Assembly: GCA_905188085.1 (NCBI GenBank)
Contig: CAJJKN010000004.1
Span: forward strand, 94,538-158,537
Origin: an uncultured Bacillota bacterium
Lineage (GTDB): Bacteria > Bacillota > Clostridia > Christensenellales > QAND01
Length of the DNA: 64,000 nucleotides
Direction: 5' to 3'
Translations under genes and position numbers: made by a program
Notes under the pieces: model-generated
What the model was told of the DNA's origin: nothing
What the model saw: only the letters and a program-made list of their open reading frames with translations
Databases searched by the model: none
Part shown: positions 49,514 through 58,773 of the stretch, one piece after another
How the letters are laid out: every line of letters begins with the position of its first letter
Position numbering within the stretch: position 1 is the stretch's first letter

Positions 49514-51127
49514 TCAGCGCCTGTTATCCTGCCGCGGCGCTGCAAACCCTTCCTTTTTACAGATCCGCGCATATTCCTCCATGGCCTTGATAAAGCGCAC
49601 GTTGTCGGTGGTTTTGCGCATCATCTCCAGCAAATGCTCCGTGTTTTCCACCACATTGCCGTTGGCCATAAATTTTCTTACATTAAACGACGCGTTGTAT
49701 TCCTCGTCGTTTAACAAGCGCCGCTCCTGCCGTGTGCCGCTTTTGAAAATGTTTACCGCCGGGAAAATGCCGCGCTCGCTCAAATTGCGGTCCAGCTGCA
49801 ACTCCATATTGCCCGTGCCTTTAAATTCTTCAAAGATAATTTCGTCCATCCTGGAGCCGGTTTCCACCAGCGCTGTGGCAATGATGGTCAGGCTTCCGCC
49901 CTCTTCAATGTTTCTGGCGGCGCCGAAAAAGCGTTTGGGTTTAAACAGCGCGCCCGGATCCAACCCACCGGAGAGCGAGCGGCCCGTCGGCGTGATCGTC
50001 ATGTTATACGCCCTTGCCAGCCTTGTTATGCTGTCCAGCAGCACCACAACATCCCGGCCCTGTTCCACCAGGCGCTGCGCGCGCTCCAGTACCATTTCCG
50101 ATACACGCGTATGATGTTCCGGCATTTCGTCAAACGTGGAATAAATCACTTCGCCTTGAATACTGCGCTGCATTTCCGTAACTTCTTCCGGACGCTCGTC
50201 AATCAACAGCATCATCAGCGAAACTTCCGGATGGTTGATGGTAATGGCATTGGCAATTTCCCTTAAAATAGAGGTTTTCCCCGTGCGCGGCGGCGCCACG
50301 ATCAGCCCCCTTTGCCCTTTGCCGATGGGGCAGACCAAATCTATAATGCGGAGTACCAGCGCTTTTTTCTGCTGCTCGTTTTCCAGCGTCATGCGTTCGT
50401 TCGGGGAAATGGGCGTCAATTCATCAAAGGGAATGCGCGCCGCCGCTTTATACGGCGGTTCCTCGTTGATTAAATCTATATACAACAACGCAAGCCTTTG
50501 GTCGCCGTCCGGCCCGGCCGGCCTTGTTCTGCCCTTGATATGATCGCCCGTGGCCAGATTGAATTTGCGAATCTGCGCGATGGAAACATACACATCGCGC
50601 TGCCCCGCCACAGGGTTGATTGGCCGGATAAAGCCATAGCCGTCCGGCAAAATTTCCAATACGCCCTCGCAGTATCCGCAGTCCCCGGAATCCAGCATCT
50701 CCTGAATGGCGCTGTCCACCGGGTTATCCGCGCTTTGGTATCTCATCACGCTGGAGCGCTTATGCGGGCGTTTCATGCCAAAGCAATTTCCCTTTTGATA
50801 GACCGGGCGTTCATTCCGTTCCTCCTGACGATTGTGCACGGCTTCTTCCTTCTTTGGCAAAATTTCCTCCGCCTTATCGCAGCTCTCCTCTTCCGTCAAG
50901 CCGTCCGGCGCTGCGCACGCTTCCGTTTTGGCTTTGGGCGGCCTTCCCCTGCGCTTTGCCGGCGCAGCGGGCTGCTCTTCCGGCAGGGTTTCCAACAAAA
51001 CCGGGCATTTCATCATTTGTTCCACAAGCTCTGCTTTGCGGAAACTGTATACCTCTTTTACCCCCATGGCAGCGGCAAGCTTACGAAGCTCCGCCAAATT
51101 CTTTTTCATATAATCGTCATAGGTCAT
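49514..51127 (-). CDS. rho: Transcription termination factor Rho
   Basis: Hexameric RNA-dependent ATPase that ends transcription. The 537-residue protein has a SAP-like Rho_N domain (about 5-45), an extended basic, disordered insert (about 55-130, with RRGRPPK), the cold-shock RNA domain (about 150-225, SGDCGYCEGVLEILPDGYGFIRP), and the RecA-like core with LIVAPPRTGKTS and RSLSGGLDP. The core reads PPRTGKT where many Rho have PPKAGKT. The insert is longer than in the E. coli enzyme. AGGAGG is 9 bases before ATG 51127. Confidence 0.96.
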   Translation of the reverse strand: MTYDDYMKKNLAELRKLAAAMGVKEVYSFRKAELVEQMMKCPVLLETLPEEQPAAPAKRRGRPPKAKTEACAAPDGLTEEESCDKAEEILPKKEEAVHNRQEERNERPVYQKGNCFGMKRPHKRSSVMRYQSADNPVDSAIQEMLDSGDCGYCEGVLEILPDGYGFIRPINPVAGQRDVYVSIAQIRKFNLATGDHIKGRTRPAGPDGDQRLALLYIDLINEEPPYKAAARIPFDELTPISPNERMTLENEQQKKALVLRIIDLVCPIGKGQRGLIVAPPRTGKTSILREIANAITINHPEVSLMMLLIDERPEEVTEMQRSIQGEVIYSTFDEMPEHHTRVSEMVLERAQRLVEQGRDVVVLLDSITRLARAYNMTITPTGRSLSGGLDPGALFKPKRFFGAARNIEEGGSLTIIATALVETGSRMDEIIFEEFKGTGNMELQLDRNLSERGIFPAVNIFKSGTRQERRLLNDEEYNASFNVRKFMANGNVVENTEHLLEMMRKTTDNVRFIKAMEEYARICKKEGFAAPRQDNRR

Positions 51128-51221
51128 CACAATGGCCCTCCTAAAGGATAAAAACAAAGAAAGGATGTGCATAAAAAAACAAAAACGGGCTTTATCATTC
51201 TTTGATCTTATGAATTAATCT

Positions 51222-51251
51222 ATTATATCGCACCTATGCGCAACAGGTCAA
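51222..51251 (-). promoter_or_regulatory. Promoter of rho
   Basis: TTGACC, 18-base spacer, TATAAT on the minus strand, about 95 bases before the start; the leader may serve autoregulation. The remaining bases to 51437 hold no gene that I can see. Confidence 0.82.
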
Positions 51252-51437
51252 ATCCTGCATGCTACTTGGTTTTTCCGCGGTTTGCCCTCTGTTTTATCCT
51301 TGTTAAAATACACTTTTTTATACAAAACAAAAGAACAATATTTTTCGTTTATCCCTCCACACTATGCCGTAAACACCCTGTTTTATGAAAAGGCCGGGCA
51401 AAGAAAGTCTTCTCTTTCTCCTTTTTCTGCAAAACAA

Positions 51438-51470
51438 AAAACCATGCCCGTTTCGGACATGGCTTTTGTT
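51438..51470 (-). terminator. Terminator of the DUF3048 gene
   Basis: GCCATGTCCG/CGGGCATGG with an AAA loop, followed by six T on the minus strand. Confidence 0.85.
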
Positions 51471-51479
51471 TTTCTGCGT

Positions 51480-52478
51480 TTATTTCACCGTAAGGTCCGT
51501 ACCCGTCGGCACAACATGAATCCAGGTGTTGCCCGGCTGCAATACGATTTCGTTTCCGTTTGCATCCTTATACACGGTCGGCGCCTTTTCGCTTTCCTTG
51601 CTCCAGGTGCCCTCTGCGTATTTACCTTCGATCATATACACCATCTTGCCGGATTTTCCTGCCAAATCCGCCAGCTGGCCTTTCACGTTTTCCGTGTGAT
51701 AGTTGGCAAACTGGAAGATCAGGTTTTTCACTTCTACAACTTTTCCGGTATCCGCGTCCTTATGTTCTTTGCCCGCCACAGAGCGCTTATACGTTTTGGT
51801 TTCGCTGTCGTAGGTGTAAACAATCTGCCCGCCGAATTTAAGAGAAACGGTTTCCGCCGTGTTCCCAAGCGCCACGCTGGGGTCAAAATGGAACACGCGC
51901 GGCGTGGGCGTATAGGTTACCTTTTCCAAGGCTTTTTCGGTATAGAGATACGCATTGTGCGGCGCTTTGCGCTTGCTGTCTCTAAAATAGGCGTTGGTAT
52001 CGCTCAGCCCGTCGCAGCGTGCCTGAAACAGGTTGTGCTTTTCCATATAGTCGTATACATTCAGCTTATCGCCGGATTCGTGCGGGCCCCCGAAATGGCA
52101 GTAAACCGTGTCATATTCCGAAGCAAGCGCCGCAAAATACTGACGTGCGCTGCGCACCGGTCCGATGATGTCCGGAATGTTGCTGTTCCAAACGCCCATC
52201 AAGCGCGTGATGCCGCCTTCCACTTCGCATTCATACACGATGTCTGCCGCCTGAATGCCCCGCTGCGGGCGCGCCGCTGCGCTGTTATCTATCATGGAAA
52301 TCACGGGTTTATAGTCGGAAATGGTTTCGCTTCCGTTCAACGGATCCCGCCCGGTCTGTTCCACCGTCGGCGCCGGGGTTGTGGTTGTCTGCGGTTGTTC
52401 GTCTTTTTTCCCGCACCCCGCTGCAAACGGCACAACCATGCAAATTGCCAAGGCAATGCCGATCAGCTTTTTCATCAT
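51480..52478 (-). CDS. DUF3048 domain lipoprotein (YerB-like)
   Basis: A 332-residue exported lipoprotein: signal helix, lipobox FAAGC (about Cys22), a Thr- and Pro-rich linker (PQTTTTPAPTVEQ) and the DUF3048 domain (KPVISMIDNSAAARPQRGIQAADIVYECEVEGGITRLMGVWNSNIPDIIGPVRSARQYF). This matches Bacillus YerB. No function is established. AGGAGG precedes ATG 52478; an ATG one codon later has better spacing. Confidence 0.9.
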   Translation of the reverse strand: MMKKLIGIALAICMVVPFAAGCGKKDEQPQTTTTPAPTVEQTGRDPLNGSETISDYKPVISMIDNSAAARPQRGIQAADIVYECEVEGGITRLMGVWNSNIPDIIGPVRSARQYFAALASEYDTVYCHFGGPHESGDKLNVYDYMEKHNLFQARCDGLSDTNAYFRDSKRKAPHNAYLYTEKALEKVTYTPTPRVFHFDPSVALGNTAETVSLKFGGQIVYTYDSETKTYKRSVAGKEHKDADTGKVVEVKNLIFQFANYHTENVKGQLADLAGKSGKMVYMIEGKYAEGTWSKESEKAPTVYKDANGNEIVLQPGNTWIHVVPTGTDLTVK

Positions 52479-52628
52479 TACAGCCTCCTCTTTGGCTCAA
52501 AGGAACCAAAAATGTGTTTTTTGCGGATAGATTATATCACATGTCCCTAAAAAAGCCACCAAAAATCCAAAAAAACCGTTTTCCCCATCTTGATTGAAGC
52601 TATGTTTTCTTCAAAATCACAGGTTTTT

Positions 52629-52658
52629 TTGCTTTCAGTACATTTTCCCTGCTATAAT
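52629..52658 (+). promoter_or_regulatory. Probable promoter of the cytidylyltransferase gene
   Basis: TTGCTT, 18-base spacer, TATAAT, 54 bases before the start codon. Confidence 0.6.
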
Positions 52659-52712
52659 ATGTTTTATATATCTCTATTTATTCCTGGTCCAGTCGAATGA
52701 GATAGGAGCTGT

Positions 52713-53426
52713 ATGGGTTTGAATTATGCTTTGATTTTGGCCGGTGGTTCGGGCACGCGCATGAACCAGGCCACGCCAAAACAATATCTGCCGTTGGAGG
52801 GGGTGCCCATTGTGGTACACTCTCTGCGCGCGTTTCAAGCATGCGATGCCATAGATGCCATTTGCCTTGCCTGCGCGCCGGCCTACCTGTCCCTGGTGCA
52901 GGAATACATTCGGCAATACAGCCTTTCCAAGGTAAAATATTTTGCGTCCGCCGGAGCGGACCGCAGGCTTACCTCCAAAAATGCGCTATTGGCCGTCTCT
53001 CCCGATTGTAAGCCGGAAGACATCCTTTTAATTCACGATGCCGTGCGCCCTTTTGTTACGCAGCGCATCATTGAAGAAAATATTCAGGCCGCCCGCCGGT
53101 ACGGCGCGGTATATACGGCGTTTCCCACGCAGGATACCATCGTGCAAAGCCCGGATGGCCGCTGTTTATCCGCCATACCGCCGCGGGAAACCCTGTTTTT
53201 GGGGCAAACGCCGCAGTCTTTCCGCTTTTCCGTGATCGACCGGGCGCATAAAGCCTATGAAGCGGCCCAAGATCCGCCGCCGGTAACGGATGACTGCACG
53301 TTGGTTTTGCAATTGGGGCAACCGGTGCATCTGGTGCTTGGTTCCAAGAGCAATATAAAGATCACCACGCCGGAAGATTTGGAAATCGCGCGGCTTTTGG
53401 CAAAAAAGTTTTCCTTTGCCAAATAA
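52713..53426 (+). CDS. IspD/TarI family cytidylyltransferase
   Basis: A 237-residue nucleotidyltransferase with LAGGSGTRMNQATPKQYLPLEG at the start, HDAVRPFVTQRIIEENI, FLGQTPQSF and NIKITTPEDL. Both IspD (CDP-methylerythritol in isoprenoid synthesis) and TarI (CDP-ribitol in teichoic acid synthesis) share these. GADRRLTSKN and FLGQTPQSF resemble TarI; HDAVRPF and NIKITTPEDL suit either. No IspF or tar gene is next to it, so the choice stays open. The next gene is a glycosyltransferase, about 130 bases away. Confidence 0.85.
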   Translation: MGLNYALILAGGSGTRMNQATPKQYLPLEGVPIVVHSLRAFQACDAIDAICLACAPAYLSLVQEYIRQYSLSKVKYFASAGADRRLTSKNALLAVSPDCKPEDILLIHDAVRPFVTQRIIEENIQAARRYGAVYTAFPTQDTIVQSPDGRCLSAIPPRETLFLGQTPQSFRFSVIDRAHKAYEAAQDPPPVTDDCTLVLQLGQPVHLVLGSKSNIKITTPEDLEIARLLAKKFSFAK

Positions 53427-53553
53427 GCCGTATCTTTTACACTTTGCAGCATCTGTCTTTTTCCTATCATATAGGAAATGCGTTATTTTTATATGACATA
53501 AACTTCTGTCTTTTGAATACCATCTTAATTCATTGTGGTGGGGAGGAATTGGC

Positions 53554-54744
53554 ATGCAAACGCCTTTGACCATCGGACAATTTATCGACAGTTATTTACC
53601 CGTAACAGACGGCGTTGTTTCCGTCGTGCGCAACTATGCCTATTGGCTGAATGAAAAATACGGAAAGTGCGTGGTGTACGCGCCCAACACCAAAAGCTTT
53701 GTCAATCCGGATCCGTTTGATGTGCAGTCCTATCTTTCCATCCCCATTCCGGGCAGAAAGCCGTATCGTTTCGGCTTTCCGGCGCTGGATGGGCGCTATC
53801 GCAAGCATCTCAATCAAATGCAATTTGATCTGGTGCATTCCCATTCGCCTTTTTCTTCGGGCTCCGAAGCGCTGCGCGTTGCCAAAAAGCAAAACATTCC
53901 CCTGGTCGGCACGTTTCACAGCAAATTTTATGATGATTTTCTGCAATATTTTCATAACGAACGCCTTGCCTGGGCCGGAGTTAATCTGGTCATCAAATTT
54001 TTTAAAAAATGCGACAGTGTTTGGACCGTCAGCGATTCCACGGTGGAAACGCTGCGCGAATACGGCTTTGACGGGCCGATTACCGTTGTGCCAAACGGCA
54101 CGGACCTTTCCCTGCCGGAGGACATTCCCGCCGCGCTTGAAAAAGCGGAGGCGCTTTGCCATCTGCGCCCGGATCAGCCGCTGTTTGTGTTTGTAGGGCA
54201 GCACATCTGGCAAAAAAATGTACGCATGATTTTGGAAGCCGCCGAACAGCTGCGCTTTCTCGAGCCTGATTTTCGTCTTGTCTTTGTGGGCACCGGCTAT
54301 GCTGCACGTGAAATGCAGGCCTTTATCGACAGCCACGAGGGACTTAGCGAGCAGGTTTCCCTGCTGGGCACCATTCAGGATCGCTCGCTTCTTTCCTATC
54401 TGTATTTGCGGGCCACAGCGTTTGTCTTCCCCTCTGTGTATGATAACGCGCCGCTGGTGGTGCGTGAAGCCTCGGCCATGGGCACGCCCTCGATTCTGGT
54501 GCGCAACAGCACCGCCGCGCAGGGGGTAGAAGACCGCATAAACGGCTTTTTATGCGAAAACAACACCGAAAGCCTGCGCGACACCATGCTAGAATGCCTC
54601 CGGCAGCCGGAAAAAGCAGCGGAAATCGGCCGCCATGCACAAAAAACATTGGCCAAGACCTGGGATATGATTGTGGATCATGTGTATGCAGAATATGAAA
54701 AGATCATCCATGACTATCATGCCAACCACGAGGGGGCAAGATAG
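53554..54744 (+). CDS. GT4 family glycosyltransferase
   Basis: A 396-residue enzyme of the GT-B fold, cytoplasmic and probably membrane-associated. The N-terminal domain has QFIDSYLPVTDGVVSVVRNYAYWL and LVHSHSPFSSGSEALRVA; the C-terminal domain has TVVPNGTDLSLPED, VFVGQHIWQKNVRMILEAA and the donor-binding FPSVYDNAPLVVREASAMGTPSILV. These resemble diacylglycerol alpha-glucosyltransferases, but the acceptor is not proven. The start is ATG 53554, with GGGGAGG upstream. Confidence 0.88.
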   Translation: MQTPLTIGQFIDSYLPVTDGVVSVVRNYAYWLNEKYGKCVVYAPNTKSFVNPDPFDVQSYLSIPIPGRKPYRFGFPALDGRYRKHLNQMQFDLVHSHSPFSSGSEALRVAKKQNIPLVGTFHSKFYDDFLQYFHNERLAWAGVNLVIKFFKKCDSVWTVSDSTVETLREYGFDGPITVVPNGTDLSLPEDIPAALEKAEALCHLRPDQPLFVFVGQHIWQKNVRMILEAAEQLRFLEPDFRLVFVGTGYAAREMQAFIDSHEGLSEQVSLLGTIQDRSLLSYLYLRATAFVFPSVYDNAPLVVREASAMGTPSILVRNSTAAQGVEDRINGFLCENNTESLRDTMLECLRQPEKAAEIGRHAQKTLAKTWDMIVDHVYAEYEKIIHDYHANHEGAR

Positions 54745-54778
54745 AATTTTTCTTGCGCGGCAAACGCAGCCCAAACAG

Positions 54779-54812
54779 AAAAAATCCTCCGCGAGTACGG
54801 AGGATTTTTGTT
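54779..54812. terminator. Bidirectional terminator between the glycosyltransferase and ohyA
   Basis: AAAAATCCTCCG/CGGAGGATTTTT with a 6-base loop. Confidence 0.9.
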
Positions 54813-54847
54813 TTGTCGGCTTTCTCTCTGTTGTTTTTTACCGGCGC

Positions 54848-56641
54848 TTATTTAATCAGCCCGCTTTCCTTGAGCAAAAGCTCAATATCTGTTCCCTTGA
54901 CCTTTTTAATGGCAATTTTCAGCATTTCCTTTTCCGCAAAGGAGAGCGGCGCTTCGCTGATCGGTTTTTTATCGATGGCGTAGTAGCAGGCGCGCAGCAG
55001 TTCACGCACGTCGTATTTGCTTCCCCAAACCTCCGGCACAGCGCGGTCGATATCCAGCAGCGTGTAAACCGATTCCATCCCGGTACGCATGGAGTATTCG
55101 GTGGTGAAAATGGTGTCCCGGGGCGTTTCTGCAAACTGGCCGATGAAGGCAAAGTTTACCGCGCCATCCGGCACGACCTTCGGGCGGTCGGATTGTTTTC
55201 TCGGCTGGAAGAACGCGTTGATATACGGCATAAAACAGGTCGTAGTGTTGCAGGCGTTTTTGGCAAGGTCGTCAATTTTCTCGGTGGGCACGCCGATATG
55301 ATACAGCCATTCGCGGCAGACCTCCTCGCCGGTGCAGTCCCGCATGGCTTTTTTCACATAGTTGCCTTCTTTGTTCGTGTTCAAAGAATACAGCCACACA
55401 AGCACCATGTTTTTATCCTGCGCTTTAAACTGGGGCTGGCGGTTGATCGTCCAGGAAAGATACCAATGATCCGTGCTGTCTTTAACGGTGACGATGCCGC
55501 CGGTGGTCACCTTGCCGGAGCGGGGATCCCGCTTACAGATATTCATAATATGCCGGATGATCTCCTCATCGGAGGTGGCTACCGTGGCGCTCATCCAGTT
55601 TGTTGCGTCCACATCGCTGCAAAAATTATCCGGGTTCCCGAATTCGCCGTGCTCGGCCTGTGCGGCAATGGCTTTCCACATATCCCACGATTCGCCGAAT
55701 CCGTTTTTCACATTGGAAAGGTCCGGCGCATGGGTTTGGTCGCCATAGCAGGAGGTATCGGTGCAGCAGCCGTTGGTGATAAAGACAAGGTCGTCCTCAA
55801 TTAAATCTATGGTCTGTTCCTTGCCGTCTTTGACATAGACAATCTGCTTTGCCACTTTCTTATCGCCTTCGGTTTCGATGATGACGTTTTTCACATCCAT
55901 GCCGTATTCGATTTGCACGCCGTGCGCTTCAAGATATTTTACAAGCGGCAAAATCATGCTTTCATACTGATTGTACTTGGTAAAGCGCAGCGCGCTGAAA
56001 TCGGGCAGGCCGTCGATATGGTGTACATAGCGGCAGAGATAACGTTTCATCTCAAGCGCGCTGGACCAACGCTGGAACGCGAACATGGTCTGCCAATACA
56101 GCCAGAAGTTTGTCTTCCAGAAAGAATCGGGCAGCACATCGGAAATCTTTTTATCCTCCAGATCTTTTTCCGGCGTTAAAAACAATTTGGACAGCGCCAT
56201 AGCCGAATCTTTATCCAGCTCAAACTTTCTGTCCGTATGGGCGTCCTCGCCGCGGTTTACGGTTGCACGGCAAAGGGAATAGTTCGGGTCGTGCTTATTG
56301 AGCCAATAGTATTCATCCAACACCGAAACGCCGGGCGTTTCAATGGACGGCACATCGCGGAAAGTATCCCACATGACTTCAAAATGGTTGTCCATTTCGC
56401 GGCCGCCTCTCATGAAAAAGCCCTTGGTAACGTCTTTGCGGCCGTCGCAGCTGCCGCCGGCCAGTTCCAATTTTTCAAGCAGATGAATGTGTTCGCCTTT
56501 CATCTGTCCGTCGCGGACAAGATAAAACGCAGCCGTCAGCCCGGCAAGGCCGGTGCCGATGATATAGGCGGATTTTTTATCAACATCTTTCGGTTTTTCG
56601 GGATGAGCGAAAGCTTCATAGGTTCCTGCAGCGTAATACAT
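54848..56641 (-). CDS. ohyA: Oleate hydratase (FAD-dependent)
   Basis: It adds water to the double bond of oleate or other cis-9 unsaturated fatty acids, probably detoxifying host or diet fatty acids. The 597-residue protein has the N-terminal FAD motif AYIIGTGLAGLTAAFYLVRDGQM, the conserved FFMRGGREMDNHFEVMWD segment, and the TNGCCTDTSCYGD and FIGQFAETPRDTIFTTEYSMRTGMESVY regions. Length and motifs agree with the family. It lies behind a TetR regulator that probably controls it. Confidence 0.93.
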   Translation of the reverse strand: MYYAAGTYEAFAHPEKPKDVDKKSAYIIGTGLAGLTAAFYLVRDGQMKGEHIHLLEKLELAGGSCDGRKDVTKGFFMRGGREMDNHFEVMWDTFRDVPSIETPGVSVLDEYYWLNKHDPNYSLCRATVNRGEDAHTDRKFELDKDSAMALSKLFLTPEKDLEDKKISDVLPDSFWKTNFWLYWQTMFAFQRWSSALEMKRYLCRYVHHIDGLPDFSALRFTKYNQYESMILPLVKYLEAHGVQIEYGMDVKNVIIETEGDKKVAKQIVYVKDGKEQTIDLIEDDLVFITNGCCTDTSCYGDQTHAPDLSNVKNGFGESWDMWKAIAAQAEHGEFGNPDNFCSDVDATNWMSATVATSDEEIIRHIMNICKRDPRSGKVTTGGIVTVKDSTDHWYLSWTINRQPQFKAQDKNMVLVWLYSLNTNKEGNYVKKAMRDCTGEEVCREWLYHIGVPTEKIDDLAKNACNTTTCFMPYINAFFQPRKQSDRPKVVPDGAVNFAFIGQFAETPRDTIFTTEYSMRTGMESVYTLLDIDRAVPEVWGSKYDVRELLRACYYAIDKKPISEAPLSFAEKEMLKIAIKKVKGTDIELLLKESGLIK

Positions 56642-56751
56642 ATTAAAAACCTCCAGTTTTTCAGCCGCCCGGTTTGGGCTTGGATTTGTTTGAGGAGCGG
56701 CTTTTCTTTACAGTTTCATTTTACCCTGCACGCATTTTTTTACTATAAACA

Positions 56752-56785
56752 GAAAAAACTCCGTGATAAAGATTTTATCACGGAG
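56752..56785 (-). terminator. Terminator between tetR and ohyA
   Basis: CTCCGTGATAAA/TTTATCACGGAG with a 3-base loop and six T on the minus strand. Its TTTATCA core recurs in the neighbouring inverted repeat. Confidence 0.82.
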
Positions 56786-56802
56786 CGAAAAAGTGTAAGA
56801 AA

Positions 56803-56830
56803 TTTTATCAAATCCCGGGGTTTGATAAAA
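56803..56830. repeat. Inverted repeat at the tetR 3' end
   Basis: TTTTATCAAA and TTTGATAAAA flank an 8-base spacer, immediately after the tetR stop. It could be a second hairpin or a TetR-binding site. Confidence 0.6.
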
Positions 56831-57385
56831 TTATAATTTAAATTTGGAAAGCGCCGCCGCCATGGAACCTTTCATCATTTTGGCCAGCCTTTCAACGATT
56901 TCCTTCGGCTCTTTTTGCATATCGTCTTTTATCCAATCCAGCATAATGCCGATAAATACATACGCATAGATTTGGGCGATGAACCATTTATCCTCATCCC
57001 TGATCGTCATGCCCTTTGATTCCTCTTCAATAACGCCGATCAGCAGCCTATCCACCAGCGGCTGCAAATATTTTTCAACCTGCTCTCTGTGCACACAGCG
57101 GTAAACATTTAAAATAAACGGCTTGTTTTCCAAGACAGCCTCAAAGATCTGCAAAAATCCCTGCTGCCAGGTTTCATAGGTCTTTTTCTCGTCCAGGGCG
57201 CGCTTTGCATCCTCCAGACAGGACCATTCCACCAAATCATAAATATCCTTAAAATGATAGTAAAAGGTCATGCGGTTGATTCCGCAGTCCTCCGCGATGT
57301 CTCTTACGGTGATTTTGGTCAGCGGTTTTTTCAACAGAAGATTTTTTAATGATTGCTCTAAGGCACGTTTTGTCACTTGAGACAT
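56831..57385 (-). CDS. TetR/AcrR family regulator
   Basis: A 184-residue protein. The helix-turn-helix is LTKITVRDIAEDCGINRMTFYYHFKDIYDLVEW near the N terminus, followed by an all-helical ligand domain of the TetR_C_8 (DhaS-like) kind. It is directly upstream of ohyA, so it may sense a fatty acid. The start is ATG 57385; GGAGCAGC is upstream. Confidence 0.9.
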   Translation of the reverse strand: MSQVTKRALEQSLKNLLLKKPLTKITVRDIAEDCGINRMTFYYHFKDIYDLVEWSCLEDAKRALDEKKTYETWQQGFLQIFEAVLENKPFILNVYRCVHREQVEKYLQPLVDRLLIGVIEEESKGMTIRDEDKWFIAQIYAYVFIGIMLDWIKDDMQKEPKEIVERLAKMMKGSMAAALSKFKL

Positions 57386-57482
57386 TCGGCTGCTCCTTTC
57401 GGATAAAGCTTATACATGCGTTCGCCGTGGGCTATGTATAGTTATATCACATTTATCTTTTTCCTTTAAGCAAAACGCAAAA

Positions 57483-57511
57483 CAAAAAGCAGGCAATGCC
57501 TGCTTTTCTTT
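57483..57511 (-). terminator. Terminator of the small membrane protein gene
   Basis: AAAGCAGGC/GCCTGCTTT with an AAT loop and a T run. Confidence 0.85.
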
Positions 57512-57514
57512 TTC

Positions 57515-57814
57515 TTATAATACGCCGATCAACCGCAAGATTTCCCAGCCGAACCCGAAGATGGCCACCAATAAGGAAATCACCCCCACCGGCAATGTCC
57601 ATTTCAATTTCGGCACTTCTTTCATCAGCCGCTCGTCCGCTTTTGTCTTTGCGCTGCGGTTTTCGCTGCTTCTGCGCCGCTCCTGCTTTTTTTGTTCCTG
57701 AATTTGATATGCTTTCACTTTAATATAGTGATTTACCACTATGATATTGATGGAATATACCAGCAACCCCAGCACACCGATCCATACAGAAATATGCGTT
57801 CCCAAAAATTTCAT
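57515..57814 (-). CDS. Small membrane protein of unknown function
   Basis: A 99-residue protein with two hydrophobic helices (WIGVLGLLVYSINIIVV and LPVGVISLLVAIFGFGW) separated by a basic, Gln/Arg-rich loop (QEQKKQERRRSSENRSAKTK). I do not recognise a family. The start is ATG 57814, preceded by a G-rich stretch. It is a single-gene unit between terminators. Confidence 0.7.
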   Translation of the reverse strand: MKFLGTHISVWIGVLGLLVYSINIIVVNHYIKVKAYQIQEQKKQERRRSSENRSAKTKADERLMKEVPKLKWTLPVGVISLLVAIFGFGWEILRLIGVL

Positions 57815-57921
57815 GGGCCCCAACCACCGTCCTATTCTCTCTTTTCAAGATATAATGATAAGTCATCCGGCACGGCATTGCAAGTTAAACATTTGGGCAC
57901 AGCATACAGCGGCGGCCAAAA

Positions 57922-57945
57922 GAAAAAAGCAGGAGATCCTGCTTT
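57922..57945 (-). terminator. Terminator of spoIIQ
   Basis: AAAGCAGG/CCTGCTTT with a 4-base loop, overlapping the spoIIQ stop, and six T on the minus strand. Confidence 0.82.
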
Positions 57946-58708
57946 ATTTCCCTTTTACATATTGAATGGGGTCTTTGGCCACGCCTTTTACGCTGACGGC
58001 AAAGTGCAGATGCGTTGGGTCGTTGGCGGTGTTGCCGGCGCTTTTACCCACCGTGCCGATCTTTTCGCCCTGTTTCACCTTTTGTCCCTTTTTAATGCCG
58101 TCCGGGGTCTGTAAGTTTCCGTAGGTGCTTTTCACATCACCTGCATGCTGAATGACAATCGTGTATCCTGTTTCCGCTTCGTTTGAAACGGATTCCACCG
58201 TGCCGTCCATCATGGCAACCACGGCCGTGCCCTCTTCCGCTTTAATGTCCGCCGCTTTATGGATCATCCATGCGTTCAGCGTTTGAAAATACACCGGGTC
58301 CTTATCGCTAAACGGCCTTAAAAGATCCCCTTTTACCGGCATTACCGGCTTTACGGCTACCACCGTTTGTTTCACTTTCGGCGTTGCTTCCGGCTTTGCC
58401 GTTGTTTTAGCAGACGGCGCGGTTGTGGGCGAGGACGTGGCGTTTGCCACCTGCTGCAATCTGTTCATTTCGTCCTGCAGGGTAGTGCCGTTGTTCTGGT
58501 TGGCAGCCTGTGCCTGTTGGGTGGCGCTTGGCGTTGGCTGAGATGCGGTGTCCTGCCCGGTTCCCAGGGTAAAATACGCGGTCACCCCGATCAGGGCCAA
58601 ACATACCAACATCACCAGATAAATCCCATTTTTATCCACAAATGCGGCCAGCGCCGAGCGTTGGCGAATGGGGCCTCTGTCGTTGCGTCTAAAATTTCGG
58701 TTATCCAT
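57944..58708 (-). CDS. spoIIQ: SpoIIQ-like M23 peptidase-fold protein
   Basis: A 254-residue forespore membrane protein. A basic N terminus and one transmembrane helix (about 29-48) precede a Thr/Pro/Ala-rich linker and an M23 (LytM) domain. Both zinc motifs look intact: HKAAD (HX3D) and HLHFAV (HxH), as in clostridial SpoIIQ and unlike the degraded Bacillus one. It should form the channel across the intermembrane space with SpoIIIAH. It lies next to spoIID, as in Clostridia, and has a perfect sigma-F promoter. The start is ATG 58708 after AAAGGAGG. Confidence 0.92.
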   Translation of the reverse strand: MDNRNFRRNDRGPIRQRSALAAFVDKNGIYLVMLVCLALIGVTAYFTLGTGQDTASQPTPSATQQAQAANQNNGTTLQDEMNRLQQVANATSSPTTAPSAKTTAKPEATPKVKQTVVAVKPVMPVKGDLLRPFSDKDPVYFQTLNAWMIHKAADIKAEEGTAVVAMMDGTVESVSNEAETGYTIVIQHAGDVKSTYGNLQTPDGIKKGQKVKQGEKIGTVGKSAGNTANDPTHLHFAVSVKGVAKDPIQYVKGK

Positions 58709-58728
58709 GTTCATTCCTCCTTTAACGC

Positions 58729-58758
58729 TATTGTTGCCGCGTCAAAGCAAGCATATAC
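58729..58758 (-). promoter_or_regulatory. Sigma-F promoter of spoIIQ
   Basis: On the minus strand GTATA, 15-base spacer, GGCAACAATA, a full match to the Bacillus sigma-F consensus (GYWTA-N15-GGNRANAHTR). This is the forespore sigma factor that drives spoIIQ. Confidence 0.9.
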
Positions 58759-58773
58759 ACACGGATTTGTTTT

